This document shows, one piece after another, positions 7,088-15,832 of a stretch of DNA of 64,000 nt. The DNA is from JAPLDB01 sp038206355 (GTDB lineage Bacteria; Bacteroidota; Bacteroidia; AKYH767-A; 2013-40CM-41-45). The DNA is taken from the NCBI GenBank assembly GCA_038206355.1, contig JBBRAY010000004.1, forward strand, positions 1-64,000. Direction: 5' to 3'. The stretch's first letter is position 1; each line of letters starts with the position of its first letter. The translations under genes and the position numbers were made by a program. Below the pieces are notes generated by a model. That model had not been told where the DNA came from. It ran no database searches and saw only the letters and a program-made list of their open reading frames with translations.

Positions 7088-7996
7088 TCAGTGCGCCACA
7101 TGATTCACTATCCTGAAAACATGAAGCACAAAAGGAAACAATGCATTCATCGTTTCTTCTGCTCCGCGCGTTGAACCGGGAAGGGTAAGGATGAGGGTTT
7201 TTCCTTTCAGTCCGGCAATTCCCCTGGAGAGCATGGCGTATGGTGTGCGCTCCTGACCGTACGCTCTAGCCGCTTCCATGATGCCGGGAATTTCCTGATC
7301 GAGTAACGGCAAAACAGATTCCGGCGTAACGTCGCGTGGAGAAATTCCTGTCCCGCCGGTGAGAATTATCATATCCATTTTCGCCTCACAAAGCACCCCT
7401 ACTTCTTCACGAATGATACTTTTTTCATCAGGAATGATGGTATAAACAGATGTTTTGATATTTAATGACTCAAGTTTTGCGACAATGGCTTTTCCTGCCT
7501 TGTCCTCTTTTTTTCCTGATGAAACAGAATCAGAACAAACAATAACAGAAACACTAAGATTTTGCGCGTAGGTATCTTTGTAGTCTGACTTGCCGCCACT
7601 CTTCTCCAAAAGTTTTATGTTCAGAATTTCAATTCCTTTATCAACGGGCTTCAACATGTCGTACATTGTTAATGCCGTAACTGAAGCACCATGCATTGCT
7701 TCCACTTCAACACCTGTTCTGTAAATGGAATGTACTTCCACTTCCACTTTGATTTCCAATCCTTCAATGGAATGACGGATGGAAGTGTATTCCACCGGCA
7801 GCGGATGGCAATCAGGAATCATGTCGCTCGTGCGCTTCACGCCAAATAAACCGGCGGTGCGGCTGACCTCAAACACATCCCCTTTTGCAATTTTTTTATT
7901 CAGGATGGCATCAATCGTTTCCTGTTTACTCAAGCGCACGGTGGCCTGTGCAATGGCGATGCGGTGTGTTTTTATTTTGTGGGTGATGTTGATCAT
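7088..7996 (-). CDS. moaCB: Bifunctional MoaC/MoaB molybdopterin biosynthesis protein
   Basis: The 302-residue protein fuses two steps of molybdenum cofactor synthesis. Residues 1-150 are MoaC (cyclic pyranopterin monophosphate synthase), with KGDVFEVSRTAGLFGVKRTS, IPDCHPLP, the ALTMYDM segment and KSGGKSD. Residues 158-302 are a MoaB/MogA-type domain that adenylates molybdopterin, with TGGTGISPRDVTPE. Such fusions are common in Bacteroidota. All key motifs are present, so both activities are likely intact. It is the last gene of the Moco cluster and is separated from moaE by 299 bases of palindromic repeats, so it may have its own promoter. Confidence 0.93.
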   Translation of the reverse strand: MINITHKIKTHRIAIAQATVRLSKQETIDAILNKKIAKGDVFEVSRTAGLFGVKRTSDMIPDCHPLPVEYTSIRHSIEGLEIKVEVEVHSIYRTGVEVEAMHGASVTALTMYDMLKPVDKGIEILNIKLLEKSGGKSDYKDTYAQNLSVSVIVCSDSVSSGKKEDKAGKAIVAKLESLNIKTSVYTIIPDEKSIIREEVGVLCEAKMDMIILTGGTGISPRDVTPESVLPLLDQEIPGIMEAARAYGQERTPYAMLSRGIAGLKGKTLILTLPGSTRGAEETMNALFPFVLHVFRIVNHVAH

Positions 7997-8013
7997 AAAG
8001 GCGATTCACGCGA

Positions 8014-8035
8014 TCCCGATAGATTTCTATCGGGG
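8014..8035. repeat. Palindrome of the TCCCGATAG family
   Basis: TCCCGATAG, a short ATTT loop and CTATCGGGG form a hairpin. It belongs to the same family as the 18-bp palindromes TCCCGATAGCTATCGGGA in the tRNA-Leu region. It lies just upstream of moaCB. Confidence 0.7.
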
Positions 8036-8099
8036 CGCTAAGTTCGCAAAGTTTTTCCACGCTGCTTCCATTGCGTACTTTGTATAGTAGATCAGTTTG

Positions 8100-8244
8100 A
8101 GAGATTCCTCATTTTATTCGGAATGACAAATAAAATTGCTAATAAGGTTGGCGGAAGAGAAAATTTGCGGATCGGGGGCAAATTTTCTCTTCCGCCACAA
8201 ACACCATTAATATCCTGTCATTCCGAATAAAATGAGGAATCTCT
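8100..8244. repeat. Nested inverted repeat (MITE- or REP-like)
   Basis: The outer arms, 8100-8128 and 8216-8244, are perfect reverse complements of about 29 bases (AGAGATTCCTCATTTTATTC on the left). Inside them lies a second perfect pair of 19 bases, 8150-8168 and 8178-8196, with a 9-base loop. The whole can fold into a two-tier hairpin of about 145 bases. There is no reading frame in it. It lies between moaE and moaCB, where it could terminate or shield transcripts, or be a non-autonomous mobile element. Confidence 0.8.
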
Positions 8245-8295
8245 AAAATTCAACGTGAACTACCGCCGTTCTCTGCGCCTTTGCGAGACTCTTTT

Positions 8296-8739
8296 TCAGG
8301 AATTAACTTTCCAAACATGTGAATCATCTTCTAAAATTTCCTTCCCCCATACCGGAACCGTCGATTTTATTTCTTCCACAACATAACTGCATGCTTCGAT
8401 TGCATTTTTTCTATGAGGCGAAGAGGTGAATACAAACAATGAAATTTTTCCTGCATCAACTCTTCCTGTTGAATGGTAAATGTGCATACAGGTGAGATTA
8501 TATTTTGAAAATGTTGCTTCACGGATTTCATGGAAGACTTCGTTTGCCATTTCTTCATAACAGGAATATTCTATAGCAACAACATTCTTCCCGTTGATTT
8601 CATCATCTCTGACCTGCCCTAAAAAAATGCTGTGGGCGCCGATGTCTTTTTTGTGGCCGTGCTTTGAAATGCTTTCAGCGATGAAGGAAGGGGGAATTTC
8701 TCCGCTTATAAAGACAGAATGTTTTTTCTTTTCACGCAT
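8296..8739 (-). CDS. moaE: Molybdopterin synthase catalytic subunit MoaE
   Basis: MoaE transfers the MoaD thiocarboxylate sulfur to precursor Z to form molybdopterin. The start at 8739 (MREKKKHSVF) gives 147 residues, the usual family length, and an 8-base overlap with moeB. The upstream in-frame ATG at 8811 would add 24 residues inside moeB and is less likely. Recognisable parts are GAHSIFLGQVR, the EYSCYEEMA segment, YHSTGRVDAGK, SPHRKNAIEAC and EEIKSTVPVWGKE, which contains the catalytic lysine. The last motif has WGKE where E. coli has WKRE, shifting the second lysine by one position. Confidence 0.9.
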   Translation of the reverse strand: MREKKKHSVFISGEIPPSFIAESISKHGHKKDIGAHSIFLGQVRDDEINGKNVVAIEYSCYEEMANEVFHEIREATFSKYNLTCMHIYHSTGRVDAGKISLFVFTSSPHRKNAIEACSYVVEEIKSTVPVWGKEILEDDSHVWKVNS

Positions 8740-9520
8740 GCCACTGTAAATTTTTTTCCGGAAAAACTTTTTTCCATAAATCTTCATTTCGTTCGAGCTC
8801 AAACTTTTCAAACGCCATATTGAGAGAGTTCACAGAAAGTAATCTGCCCGATAACGATTCCCCCATTCCTGTTATCCACTTGATGGCTTCTGCAGCCTGT
8901 AATGTCCCAATGAGCCCCGGAAGAAAACCAATGACGCCGGCCTCATCACAGGACGGAATTGTTCCTTCTGCAGGTGCTCCGGGAAAAAGACAACGGTAGG
9001 TAGGCCCATATTTTCCTGATATATCTTTTGCGTTGAACAAAGATACCTGACCCTCAAATTTTGAAATAGAACCGTAGATAAATGGTTTATCCATTACCAC
9101 ACAGGTATCGTTAATTACATAACGTGCATTAAAATTATCCGTGCAGTCCAGAATCAAATCGTAGCTATTGAAAATTTCCGGAGCAATAAACGCATCCAGT
9201 TTCTGTGCGATTGGTTGATATTCAACAAATGAATTTCTTTTTCTCAGGTGCGTTACTGCAACGGCCGCTTTCGGTTTTCCGATATCAACTTCTGTAAATA
9301 AAATCTGCCGATGGAGATTATGCGTCTCGACAACATCAAAATCCATCACGCCGATTTTTCCAATTCCTGCAGCAGTGAGGTAAAGTAATGCGGGACAACC
9401 CAGTCCTCCGGCACCAACAACCAAAACTTTTGCCTGCTTCAGTTTTAATTGAGCAGGAACGCCAAATTCTTTCAAAGTAAGGTGGCGGGAATATCGCAGC
9501 AATTCTTCTTTAGACAACAT
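8732..9520 (-). CDS. moeB: MoeB/ThiF-family adenylyltransferase
   Basis: The 262-residue E1-like enzyme should adenylate the C-terminal glycine of MoaD before sulfur transfer. Visible are the ATP-binding GAGGLGCPALLYL (about residues 36-48), NLHRQ, DCTDNFNARY with the catalytic aspartate, and PSCDEAGVIGFLPG. In the usual zinc site the first CxxC is CYRC, but here it reads TYRC, and the C-terminal CxxC is missing. The structural zinc is therefore probably lost. It overlaps mobA by 11 bases and moaE by 8, so the genes are translationally coupled. Confidence 0.88.
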   Translation of the reverse strand: MLSKEELLRYSRHLTLKEFGVPAQLKLKQAKVLVVGAGGLGCPALLYLTAAGIGKIGVMDFDVVETHNLHRQILFTEVDIGKPKAAVAVTHLRKRNSFVEYQPIAQKLDAFIAPEIFNSYDLILDCTDNFNARYVINDTCVVMDKPFIYGSISKFEGQVSLFNAKDISGKYGPTYRCLFPGAPAEGTIPSCDEAGVIGFLPGLIGTLQAAEAIKWITGMGESLSGRLLSVNSLNMAFEKFELERNEDLWKKVFPEKNLQWHA

Positions 9521-10076
9521 CTTCCGGCGAATTAATATTTTTAAAAATTAAGTCAGCATCGAATATATCATCCGGGACTTCAATAAATTTTGTTTCAAGA
9601 ATCTTTAATACGTTTTGCATTTTTAATTCCTGTTTCAAAAGTAATGATTCCAATTTCGTCAACGATGATTTATGATAAAGTCCACACAATGGTTCGTTGT
9701 TGCCATTATGAACCGGGATGACGGCATCAGCAGTGGAAATATTTGAAATGAGGAATGAAATAAATTCAGGTGTTATAAATGGCATATCGCAACCAACAAT
9801 CAGGTTCCATTCGGTTTTGGAATAGGAGAGGCCGGCGTGAATTCCACCGAGTGGGCCGCAATTTTTATTGATGTCTTCAAAAACAGGGCAACCAAAACTT
9901 TTGTATTCGTGGTTATTGCTGACGATCAATATTTCATTGATGACTGATTTTACATTTCCCAAAACGTGTTCAATCATTTTCTTCCGGGAAAACTCAACAA
10001 GACCTTTATCACTTCCCATCCGTGAGCTTTTTCCTCCGGCAAGGATAATGGCAGAAATATTTTCGGGATTAATCAT
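9510..10076 (-). CDS. mobA: Molybdenum cofactor guanylyltransferase MobA
   Basis: MobA links GMP to molybdopterin to make the guanine dinucleotide form used by DMSO-reductase-type enzymes. The 188-residue protein has the nucleotide-binding LAGGKSSRMGSDKGLVEF (residues 12-29), GPLGGIHAGL, GCDMPF and EPLCGLY, all family signatures. It overlaps the permease gene upstream by 8 bases and moeB downstream by 11. Its presence suggests the host has at least one enzyme with a dinucleotide cofactor, although none is encoded here. Confidence 0.9.
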   Translation of the reverse strand: MINPENISAIILAGGKSSRMGSDKGLVEFSRKKMIEHVLGNVKSVINEILIVSNNHEYKSFGCPVFEDINKNCGPLGGIHAGLSYSKTEWNLIVGCDMPFITPEFISFLISNISTADAVIPVHNGNNEPLCGLYHKSSLTKLESLLLKQELKMQNVLKILETKFIEVPDDIFDADLIFKNINSPEDVV

Positions 10077-10812
10077 TTTTTTCGGTAAGTAATTTTACAG
10101 ATGCAATCAATAACACAATGCCAAGAATTTTTTTCAGCAAAGTATTTTCAAATTTTTTGCTTCCGTAATAGGATCCGATGGTTCCGCCGATCATGGCAAC
10201 GGCAACCCATAAATAAATGGATGGAGCAATGGTAATCCCTTGTGTAACCAGCGACGCCATTCCCGAAACAGAATTCAGAAAAATAAACAGCGCAGATATG
10301 GTTGCCGTTTGTTTCATATCGCCCCAGCCGAAAAAAAGTATGATGGGACTGAGGATAATTCCACCGCCAATACCGATCATTCCGGAAACAAATCCTATGG
10401 CAGCGCCCAACACAACAACAATTGCAGGATTAAAATCTTTTTGCACAGTTTCTATTTTTCCAAACAGACCAAGCAGTCGCGCTACCGGTAACAACAGAAT
10501 GCCGGCAAGAATTTTTTTATACAGGAAAGCATCAACAATAACCCATGCGCCGAAAAATGCAGCAGGAACGGATCCGAGAATAAGCAGGAGAAAGAGTTTT
10601 TTATTCAGCGGAGTTGTGCGTGAGTACTGAGCGAAAGCCATTAGGGAAACAATAATATTCATGATTAGGGCAGAGGGTTTCATTACTTCAGGGGAGAAAT
10701 GGTATAACCCCATCAGAGCAAGGTATCCGCTGGCGCCGCCGTGGCCGACGGAGGAATAAAGAAAAGCCACTGTGAAAAGGAGAAACAGAAATATTATTTG
10801 ATTTGTGTCCAT
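10069..10812 (-). CDS. TauE/SafE-family membrane permease
   Basis: The 247-residue protein has about eight hydrophobic segments and two glycine-rich family repeats (SSVGHGGASGYLALMGL near residue 20 and GFVSGMIGIGGGIILSPIIL near 138). TauE/SafE proteins export sulfite or other small sulfur or organic anions. It sits inside the Moco operon between moeA and mobA and overlaps mobA, so its role is likely tied to cofactor use or to a molybdoenzyme such as sulfite dehydrogenase. The substrate is inferred from the family only. Confidence 0.85.
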   Translation of the reverse strand: MDTNQIIFLFLLFTVAFLYSSVGHGGASGYLALMGLYHFSPEVMKPSALIMNIIVSLMAFAQYSRTTPLNKKLFLLLILGSVPAAFFGAWVIVDAFLYKKILAGILLLPVARLLGLFGKIETVQKDFNPAIVVVLGAAIGFVSGMIGIGGGIILSPIILFFGWGDMKQTATISALFIFLNSVSGMASLVTQGITIAPSIYLWVAVAMIGGTIGSYYGSKKFENTLLKKILGIVLLIASVKLLTEKND

Positions 10813-10879
10813 GATGGCAGCAATTATCCCTTCGAATAACGAATCATATACGAATAAACGAATTGCGAATTAGCGCCTG

Positions 10880-12064
10880 TCATGGAATCACATGTACTTC
10901 GACAGGTTCGCCACTTGCAATAATTTCTTTGTATTCCGGAATACAAATTAAGCAATTCGCTTCCGCATAAGAACGCATAATGAATGATTCCTGTCCCTCA
11001 AGCGGCGTTACTGTTTTATAGTCAGTTGTTGCTTTCAGAAAATGAGTTAACCCCATCTTCTTATTTATCGATATTGTAACCGTGAGATTCATCGAATTCA
11101 GGAAGCAGGATGTATGCCCGGACAATTTTCTGATGGACGGATAAACATATTCATAAAAACAAGTTAGAACCGATGCCGGGTTTCCCGGCAGTCCGAAAAT
11201 ATATTTTTTGTTTTTTGTTCCGAAGTACAATGGCTTCCCCGGCTTCTGTTTTACTTTATAGAAGATCTCTTTTATTTTTTCCTGCTTCAGGGCCGTTCCG
11301 ACAAAATCATAGTCTCCGACAGAAATACCACCGGTGAATAAAATAATATCTGACTTACGCATGGATTCCTTTAGTGCTTTGATGGTCTGCTTTTCATCAT
11401 CTCTTACAAAAACCGTTTTAATGTCTTCTATCCCCACTTGCCTTAAAGCAGCTTCAAGCGTAATGCCGTTCGATTCAAATATTTTTCCGCGCGATAATTT
11501 TGTTCCGGCTTTCTGAAGCTCATTTCCTGTGACGATAATTGTTATTGCAGGTTTTTTGTAAACAGAAACGGTCTTCAATCCCATTGATGCAATAAATCCG
11601 ATGCCTGCCGGCGTGAGGGATGTTCCTTTCTGAAGCGCGGGTTGGCCCTTTTTAATTTGTGACCCCTTTCTGCGGATATTAAGTCCTGTTTTTAGATTTT
11701 CGTCATTAATAATAAGCAAATTATTTTGAACGATTGCTTTTTCCTGCATCACAACTGCATCAGCGCCTTCCGGAATTTCCGCTCCCGTGAAAATGCGTAT
11801 TGCTTGTCCGGAGGAAATTTTTTTGAAATAACTTTTGCCTGCCGATGATTCTCCAACGACAGAAATTTTATTCCCGTTAAAAACATCGCCCGAAATAATT
11901 GCATATCCATCCATTGCCGATTGGTCAAATGGCGGAAGGTCAAGCGGAGAAATAATATTTTTCGAAAGCACAAACCCTCCTGCTTTCGAAATATTACTCA
12001 CCTCAGTTTTAGAAACCGAAATGGTTTCAAGTACTTTCTCTTGCGCCTCTTTTACCGGGATCAT
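10880..12064 (-). CDS. moeA: Molybdopterin molybdenumtransferase MoeA
   Basis: MoeA inserts molybdate into adenylylated molybdopterin. The 394-residue protein shows the standard domain order, with PFDQSAMDGYA (residues 44-54), FTGAEIPEGADAVVMQE, VTGNEL, FTGGISVGDYDFV and FGLPGNPASV. The length is normal. It lies 67 bases upstream of the permease gene and 81 downstream of moaA, in one transcription unit with both. No molybdate transporter genes accompany the cluster. Confidence 0.93.
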   Translation of the reverse strand: MIPVKEAQEKVLETISVSKTEVSNISKAGGFVLSKNIISPLDLPPFDQSAMDGYAIISGDVFNGNKISVVGESSAGKSYFKKISSGQAIRIFTGAEIPEGADAVVMQEKAIVQNNLLIINDENLKTGLNIRRKGSQIKKGQPALQKGTSLTPAGIGFIASMGLKTVSVYKKPAITIIVTGNELQKAGTKLSRGKIFESNGITLEAALRQVGIEDIKTVFVRDDEKQTIKALKESMRKSDIILFTGGISVGDYDFVGTALKQEKIKEIFYKVKQKPGKPLYFGTKNKKYIFGLPGNPASVLTCFYEYVYPSIRKLSGHTSCFLNSMNLTVTISINKKMGLTHFLKATTDYKTVTPLEGQESFIMRSYAEANCLICIPEYKEIIASGEPVEVHVIP

Positions 12065-12145
12065 TTATGGTTTGCAGAATTTTAAACCGACACAAAATTT
12101 TCTAAGCGCCCTATTGACTTCTCACTTTTACCTTTTCACTTTTCC

Positions 12146-13171
12146 TCATCCTCCAATCGCCAGCATACTTCTTTCTTTTGACTCCGAATGTAAGGTTGCC
12201 CATCCGCCAATGGACGGATCCGCTATGGCGGAGTGTTTCTCATCGTGCCCTCCCAGCATGTAGTGTTTTCCAAAGAGAGACTCCTTTACCAGGGGCATAA
12301 TATCTTTTCCTTCACGAAGCGGCGTGAGCAGATCGGTTTCTGTTTTAGCAAAAAGGCAGTTGCGCATTTTTCCATCTGCAGTCAGGCGCATCCTGTTACA
12401 TCCGCTGCAAAACGGTTCGCTCATGGTGCTGATCACAGCAAAAGTCCCTTTGTGATTCAGCACACGAAATTTTTTTGCAGTATCGTGTTCGCCGTCATTC
12501 AGCTTTTCGATACCGGGAAATTTATTTGTAATTGCTTCGAGAATTTCTTTGTAGGTAGTCAGCTTTTCCGGCTTCCAATGGTTTCCGGGGAAAGGCATAA
12601 ACTCAATAAAGCGAATATGGACAGGAGAATTTTTTGTCCAGGCAATAAAATTGTTAACCTCGGATTCATTATAGCCATTCATTACTACCACATTAATTTT
12701 TACGTGAAAATTTTTGTCCAGTAGCAGTTGAATGTTGGCGAATACTTTTTCAAAATCATTCCTTCCGGTAAGCCGTTGAAATGTTTCTGACTGAAGGGAA
12801 TCAAGACTGACATTTACCGATCTTATTCCGGCCTCCTGAAAAACACCAATGAACTGATCAACAGTAGAGCCGTTGGTGGTTAGTGTAAGTTCAACAGGAA
12901 ATTTCGAAAGTCGCAGCATAATTTCTTTTGAGTCTTTGCGCAATAATGGTTCACCACCTGTAAGCCGAATTTTATTTACGCCGTGAGTAATAAAAATTTC
13001 CGAAAGTTTTTCGATCTCATCGGCAGTCATGAGAGAATGATCGTGCTTCGGTTGAAATCCGTTTTTATTGTGCGGAGAATGCGGCAGGCAATAAAAGCAT
13101 CGGAAGTTGCACTTGTCGAGAAGTGAAATCCGCAGGTAATCATGTATGCGACCGAAGCTGTCTTTGAGCAT
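12146..13171 (-). CDS. moaA: GTP 3',8-cyclase MoaA
   Basis: This radical SAM enzyme carries out the first step of molybdenum cofactor synthesis, converting GTP to the cyclic precursor together with MoaC. The 341-residue protein has the N-terminal cluster motif CNFRCFYC (about 22-29), the RLTGGEPLLR segment, the C-terminal cluster motif CSGCNRMRLTADGKMRNC, and the C-terminal double glycine (SMLAIGG) needed for activity. Ten extra codons (314-323) coincide exactly with a palindromic repeat inserted before the end. The gene otherwise looks intact. Confidence 0.93.
   Translation of the reverse strand: MLKDSFGRIHDYLRISLLDKCNFRCFYCLPHSPHNKNGFQPKHDHSLMTADEIEKLSEIFITHGVNKIRLTGGEPLLRKDSKEIMLRLSKFPVELTLTTNGSTVDQFIGVFQEAGIRSVNVSLDSLQSETFQRLTGRNDFEKVFANIQLLLDKNFHVKINVVVMNGYNESEVNNFIAWTKNSPVHIRFIEFMPFPGNHWKPEKLTTYKEILEAITNKFPGIEKLNDGEHDTAKKFRVLNHKGTFAVISTMSEPFCSGCNRMRLTADGKMRNCLFAKTETDLLTPLREGKDIMPLVKESLFGKHYMLGGHDEKHSAIADPSIGGWATLHSESKERSMLAIGG
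12203..12232 (-). repeat. Palindromic repeat inserted in frame in moaA
   Basis: The 30-bp segment has the form TCCGCCATAGCGGA followed by TCCGTCCATTGGCGGA on the coding strand, two near-palindromes in tandem. It occupies codons 314-323 exactly (SAIADPSIGG) and lies in the variable region before the conserved MoaA C-terminus. Its length is a multiple of three, so the frame survives. Confidence 0.6.
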
Positions 13172-13356
13172 AATTAATAAATCTTATCAGCCACTATTCC
13201 GGTAGCAATCGGGATCACCAATTTTCTCTTAATGTTTTTAGTCATTCAGTCGATCTCAATTCAACTATTCATTGGTGATAATTAGTGAAATTCGTGGCTG
13301 ATATTCTTTGAAACCAATATTCTCTAATTGCTCAGTGTTAATTCATGGCTCATTCT
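13172..13356. other. Spacer between moaD and moaA with inverted repeat
   Basis: ATCAGCCAC and TCACCAAT near 13186-13222 are mirrored by ATTGGTGA and GTGGCTGAT near 13270-13300, giving a long imperfect hairpin. Within the first arm, 13197-13214 (TTCCGGTAGCAATCGGGA) matches the TCCCGATAGCTATCGGGA palindrome at 15 of 18 positions and takes the place of unrelated sequence found in the other arm. No coding sequence is visible. Confidence 0.5.
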
Positions 13357-13584
13357 TTACCCCCCTGAAAACGGCGGCATCAAAGCAACTGTATCTTCAT
13401 TTTTCAACGGAACATTTCCCGCCATCACTTTTTTATTCACTGCTATAAGGAAGGAATGATTTGCCAGTTCAGGGAATTTTGCAAATATTTTTTCTTTTAA
13501 TTGTACGGTATCAGTAATTTCTGAGAGATCAAAATCCGTTTTTCCGGCTATATCAGCGAGGGGACCGAAAAATAAAAGCTCCAT
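13357..13584 (-). CDS. moaD: Molybdopterin synthase sulfur carrier MoaD
   Basis: The 75-residue protein has a ubiquitin-like fold pattern and ends in PPFSGG, the C-terminal diglycine that is adenylated by MoeB and converted to a thiocarboxylate. Length and ending match MoaD. It is the first gene of the minus-strand Moco cluster and is separated from moaA by 185 bases that carry an inverted repeat. Confidence 0.92.
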   Translation of the reverse strand: MELLFFGPLADIAGKTDFDLSEITDTVQLKEKIFAKFPELANHSFLIAVNKKVMAGNVPLKNEDTVALMPPFSGG

Positions 13585-13700
13585 TGATTATTATTTATTT
13601 GCTGTAAAGGTCGAATTTCGTTTGAAACCTGACAAATAGGAGAGCAATATACGGATTGACGCAATCGAATTATCAATTCGCTGTTTTAGTAGGATGAAAA

Positions 13701-13708
13701 TTTTATTT
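13701..13708 (+). promoter_or_regulatory. Predicted -7 box for ilvE
   Basis: TTATTTTTGCG around 13705 fits the Bacteroidota TAnnTTTG box and lies about 40 bases before the ilvE start. No other good candidate is present in the spacer. Confidence 0.45.
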
Positions 13709-13747
13709 TTGCGCACATTCATTTCTCCTGCAAAAAACTAAAACACA

Positions 13748-14785
13748 ATGTCAACACCACCAAATCAAATGAGCACGAACGTTGCGGCAACTACCACTTT
13801 TGGCAAACTGCCGACAGACCACATGTTCATTGCCGAATATAAAAACGGAAAATGGAACAATGGAGAACTGAAACGTTTTCAGAAAATATTATTGAGCCCC
13901 TTTGCGCTTTGCTTTCATTATGGACAAACGGTTTTCGAAGGGATGAAGGCCTTTAAAATGAAGGATGGCGGGATCAACATTTTTCGTCCGCTGAAAAATT
14001 TTGACAGGATGAACCTTTCTTTGGAGCGGATGTGCATGCCGCCATTAACGGAAGAGCTTTTTATGAGTGGCGTTTCACAAATGGTAAATGCAGATAAAAA
14101 ATATATTGATGACGACGAAGATTCATCATTGTACATCAGGCCGCTTGTTATTGCTTCAGAAGAAAGAATCGGCGTGAAGGTTTCCGATGAGTATTTGTTT
14201 ATAGTAATGTGTTCTCCTGCGAAAAAGTATTTTACAAATCCCATCAAAGTAAAAGTAGAAACAGAATTCACGCGTGCTGCGGAAGGCGGAACGGGCTTTG
14301 CTAAATGCGGAGGAAATTACGGAGCTGCATATTATCCCACACACCTTGCGCGTCTGCAGGGATTCGACCAGGTGATATGGACAGATGCGCACAAGCATGA
14401 ATACATGGAGGAATCAGGAACAATGAATGTGGTTTTTGTAGTTGACGGAACATTAATCACTCCTGCTTTATCCGGGACAATTCTGGACGGCATTACCAGG
14501 GATTCGATTTTAACATTGGCGAAAAAAAATGGAATGAAAGTGGAGGAGCGAAAAATTTCCGTGAAAGAAATAGAGTCAGCTTTTGCTTCCGGAAAAAATG
14601 TGGAAGCGTGTGGCGTTGGAACTGCAGCGGTAGTCGCACCCATTGAACAGATTGACATCAACGGAAAAAAATATACACCCTTTACCGGTGACGATTCACA
14701 AATGGCAAAACTGAAACGTCAGCTTCTGGAGATACGTCTCGGAATTCAGAAGGATGAGAATGGGTGGAATTACATGGTGAAATAA
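13748..14785 (+). CDS. ilvE: Branched-chain amino acid aminotransferase
   Basis: The 345-residue PLP enzyme transfers amino groups between glutamate and the branched-chain keto acids in the last step of valine, leucine and isoleucine synthesis. It belongs to the longer group II family, with FHYGQTVFEGMKAF, YIRPLVIASE, AKCGGNYGAAYYPTHLA (with the PLP lysine just ahead), and EESGTMNVVFV followed by GTILDGITRDSIL. The length is typical and it stands alone on the + strand. Its end faces the asparaginase gene, 15 bases away. Confidence 0.93.
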   Translation: MSTPPNQMSTNVAATTTFGKLPTDHMFIAEYKNGKWNNGELKRFQKILLSPFALCFHYGQTVFEGMKAFKMKDGGINIFRPLKNFDRMNLSLERMCMPPLTEELFMSGVSQMVNADKKYIDDDEDSSLYIRPLVIASEERIGVKVSDEYLFIVMCSPAKKYFTNPIKVKVETEFTRAAEGGTGFAKCGGNYGAAYYPTHLARLQGFDQVIWTDAHKHEYMEESGTMNVVFVVDGTLITPALSGTILDGITRDSILTLAKKNGMKVEERKISVKEIESAFASGKNVEACGVGTAAVVAPIEQIDINGKKYTPFTGDDSQMAKLKRQLLEIRLGIQKDENGWNYMVK

Positions 14786-14800
14786 ATCCACAGCCAGAGA

Positions 14801-15832
14801 TTATTTATCGGTTGTTCTTTCGCCACGGATGTTTTTATCCATCATCTGCCGCACCTTTTTTTCTGAAAAATTTTGCCCGAACAAAAACATCAGCTTTGTA
14901 AGCGCCGCTTCTGTAGTCATGTCTCCGCCACTAACTACGCCTATCTTTTTTAGATGTGTGCTTGTTTCGTATTTACCCAACTCCACGCTTCCTCCGCTGC
15001 ATTGAGAAATATCAACAATTATAATCCCCTTGTCGATGGCATATTTTAAATAACCGATGAAAATTTCATCCGTTGGCGCATTGCCACTGCCAAAAGTTTC
15101 GAGTACAATGGCTTTGAGCCCGTCCATCCTAATGACCTGCCAAAAAATGGAATAGGGGATTCCCGGAAATAATTTTATCAACGCGATATTGGCGTCGAGT
15201 GATTTATGTACAAGTAAATTTTTCCCACTTATTTTTTTTGCAATTGCTTCTTTATTGTATTCAATCTTTACGCCCGCCTCAACGAGCACAGGATAATTAA
15301 GCGAATGAAAAGCATCAAACTTGCTCGAGGAATATTTTTCGGAACGGTTTCCACGGTACAACTGGTTACTGAAATAAATCCCCACTTCAGGAACAACAAC
15401 ATTGCTTGAAGCAATTTCCAGGGCTGTGATGATATTCCTGCGTGCATCATTTCTTATGGCGCCAAGCGGGACCTGAGAACCGGTAAGGATGACGGGCTTT
15501 TGCAGGTTCTCCAGCATAAAACTAAGCGCTGACGCTGTATAGGCCATGGTATCCGTTCCGTGCAAAATTACAAAGCCGTCATGCGTTGAATAATTTTTTT
15601 CAATTACTGTTGCAAGTTCTTTCCAGAATTCGAGGTCAACATTGGAAGAATCAATCGGCTTCTTCCACGAATGAAACCTGATTTTACATTTGAGGTGTTT
15701 GAGTTCTGGTATGTGACTTGTGATCTCTGAAAAATTCAACGGCACCAATGCTTTGGACTTGTGGTGATGCATCATACCGATGGTTCCACCGGTGTAGATG
15801 ATAAGAATACGTTTGGGTTTCTGATTCACCAA
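14801..15832 (-). CDS. ansA: Type I L-asparaginase
   Basis: The 343-residue enzyme hydrolyses asparagine to aspartate and ammonia in the cytoplasm. It has the first catalytic threonine in IYTGGTIGM (residues 10-18), the second in HGTDTMAYTASALSFML, and GSQVPLGAIRNDARRN. There is no signal peptide, which fits the cytoplasmic type I class. The gene is convergent with ilvE and no strong terminator is visible between them. Confidence 0.92.
   Translation of the reverse strand: MVNQKPKRILIIYTGGTIGMMHHHKSKALVPLNFSEITSHIPELKHLKCKIRFHSWKKPIDSSNVDLEFWKELATVIEKNYSTHDGFVILHGTDTMAYTASALSFMLENLQKPVILTGSQVPLGAIRNDARRNIITALEIASSNVVVPEVGIYFSNQLYRGNRSEKYSSSKFDAFHSLNYPVLVEAGVKIEYNKEAIAKKISGKNLLVHKSLDANIALIKLFPGIPYSIFWQVIRMDGLKAIVLETFGSGNAPTDEIFIGYLKYAIDKGIIIVDISQCSGGSVELGKYETSTHLKKIGVVSGGDMTTEAALTKLMFLFGQNFSEKKVRQMMDKNIRGERTTDK

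Noticed and set aside
10217..10630. Long + strand frame inside the TauE-like gene
   Set aside because: It is an antisense shadow of the minus-strand gene; the permease reading has clear membrane segments and family motifs.
13172..13356. Possible Moco riboswitch between moaD and moaA
   Set aside because: The hairpin is a simple inverted repeat with a palindrome insertion; I see none of the conserved core of the known motif.
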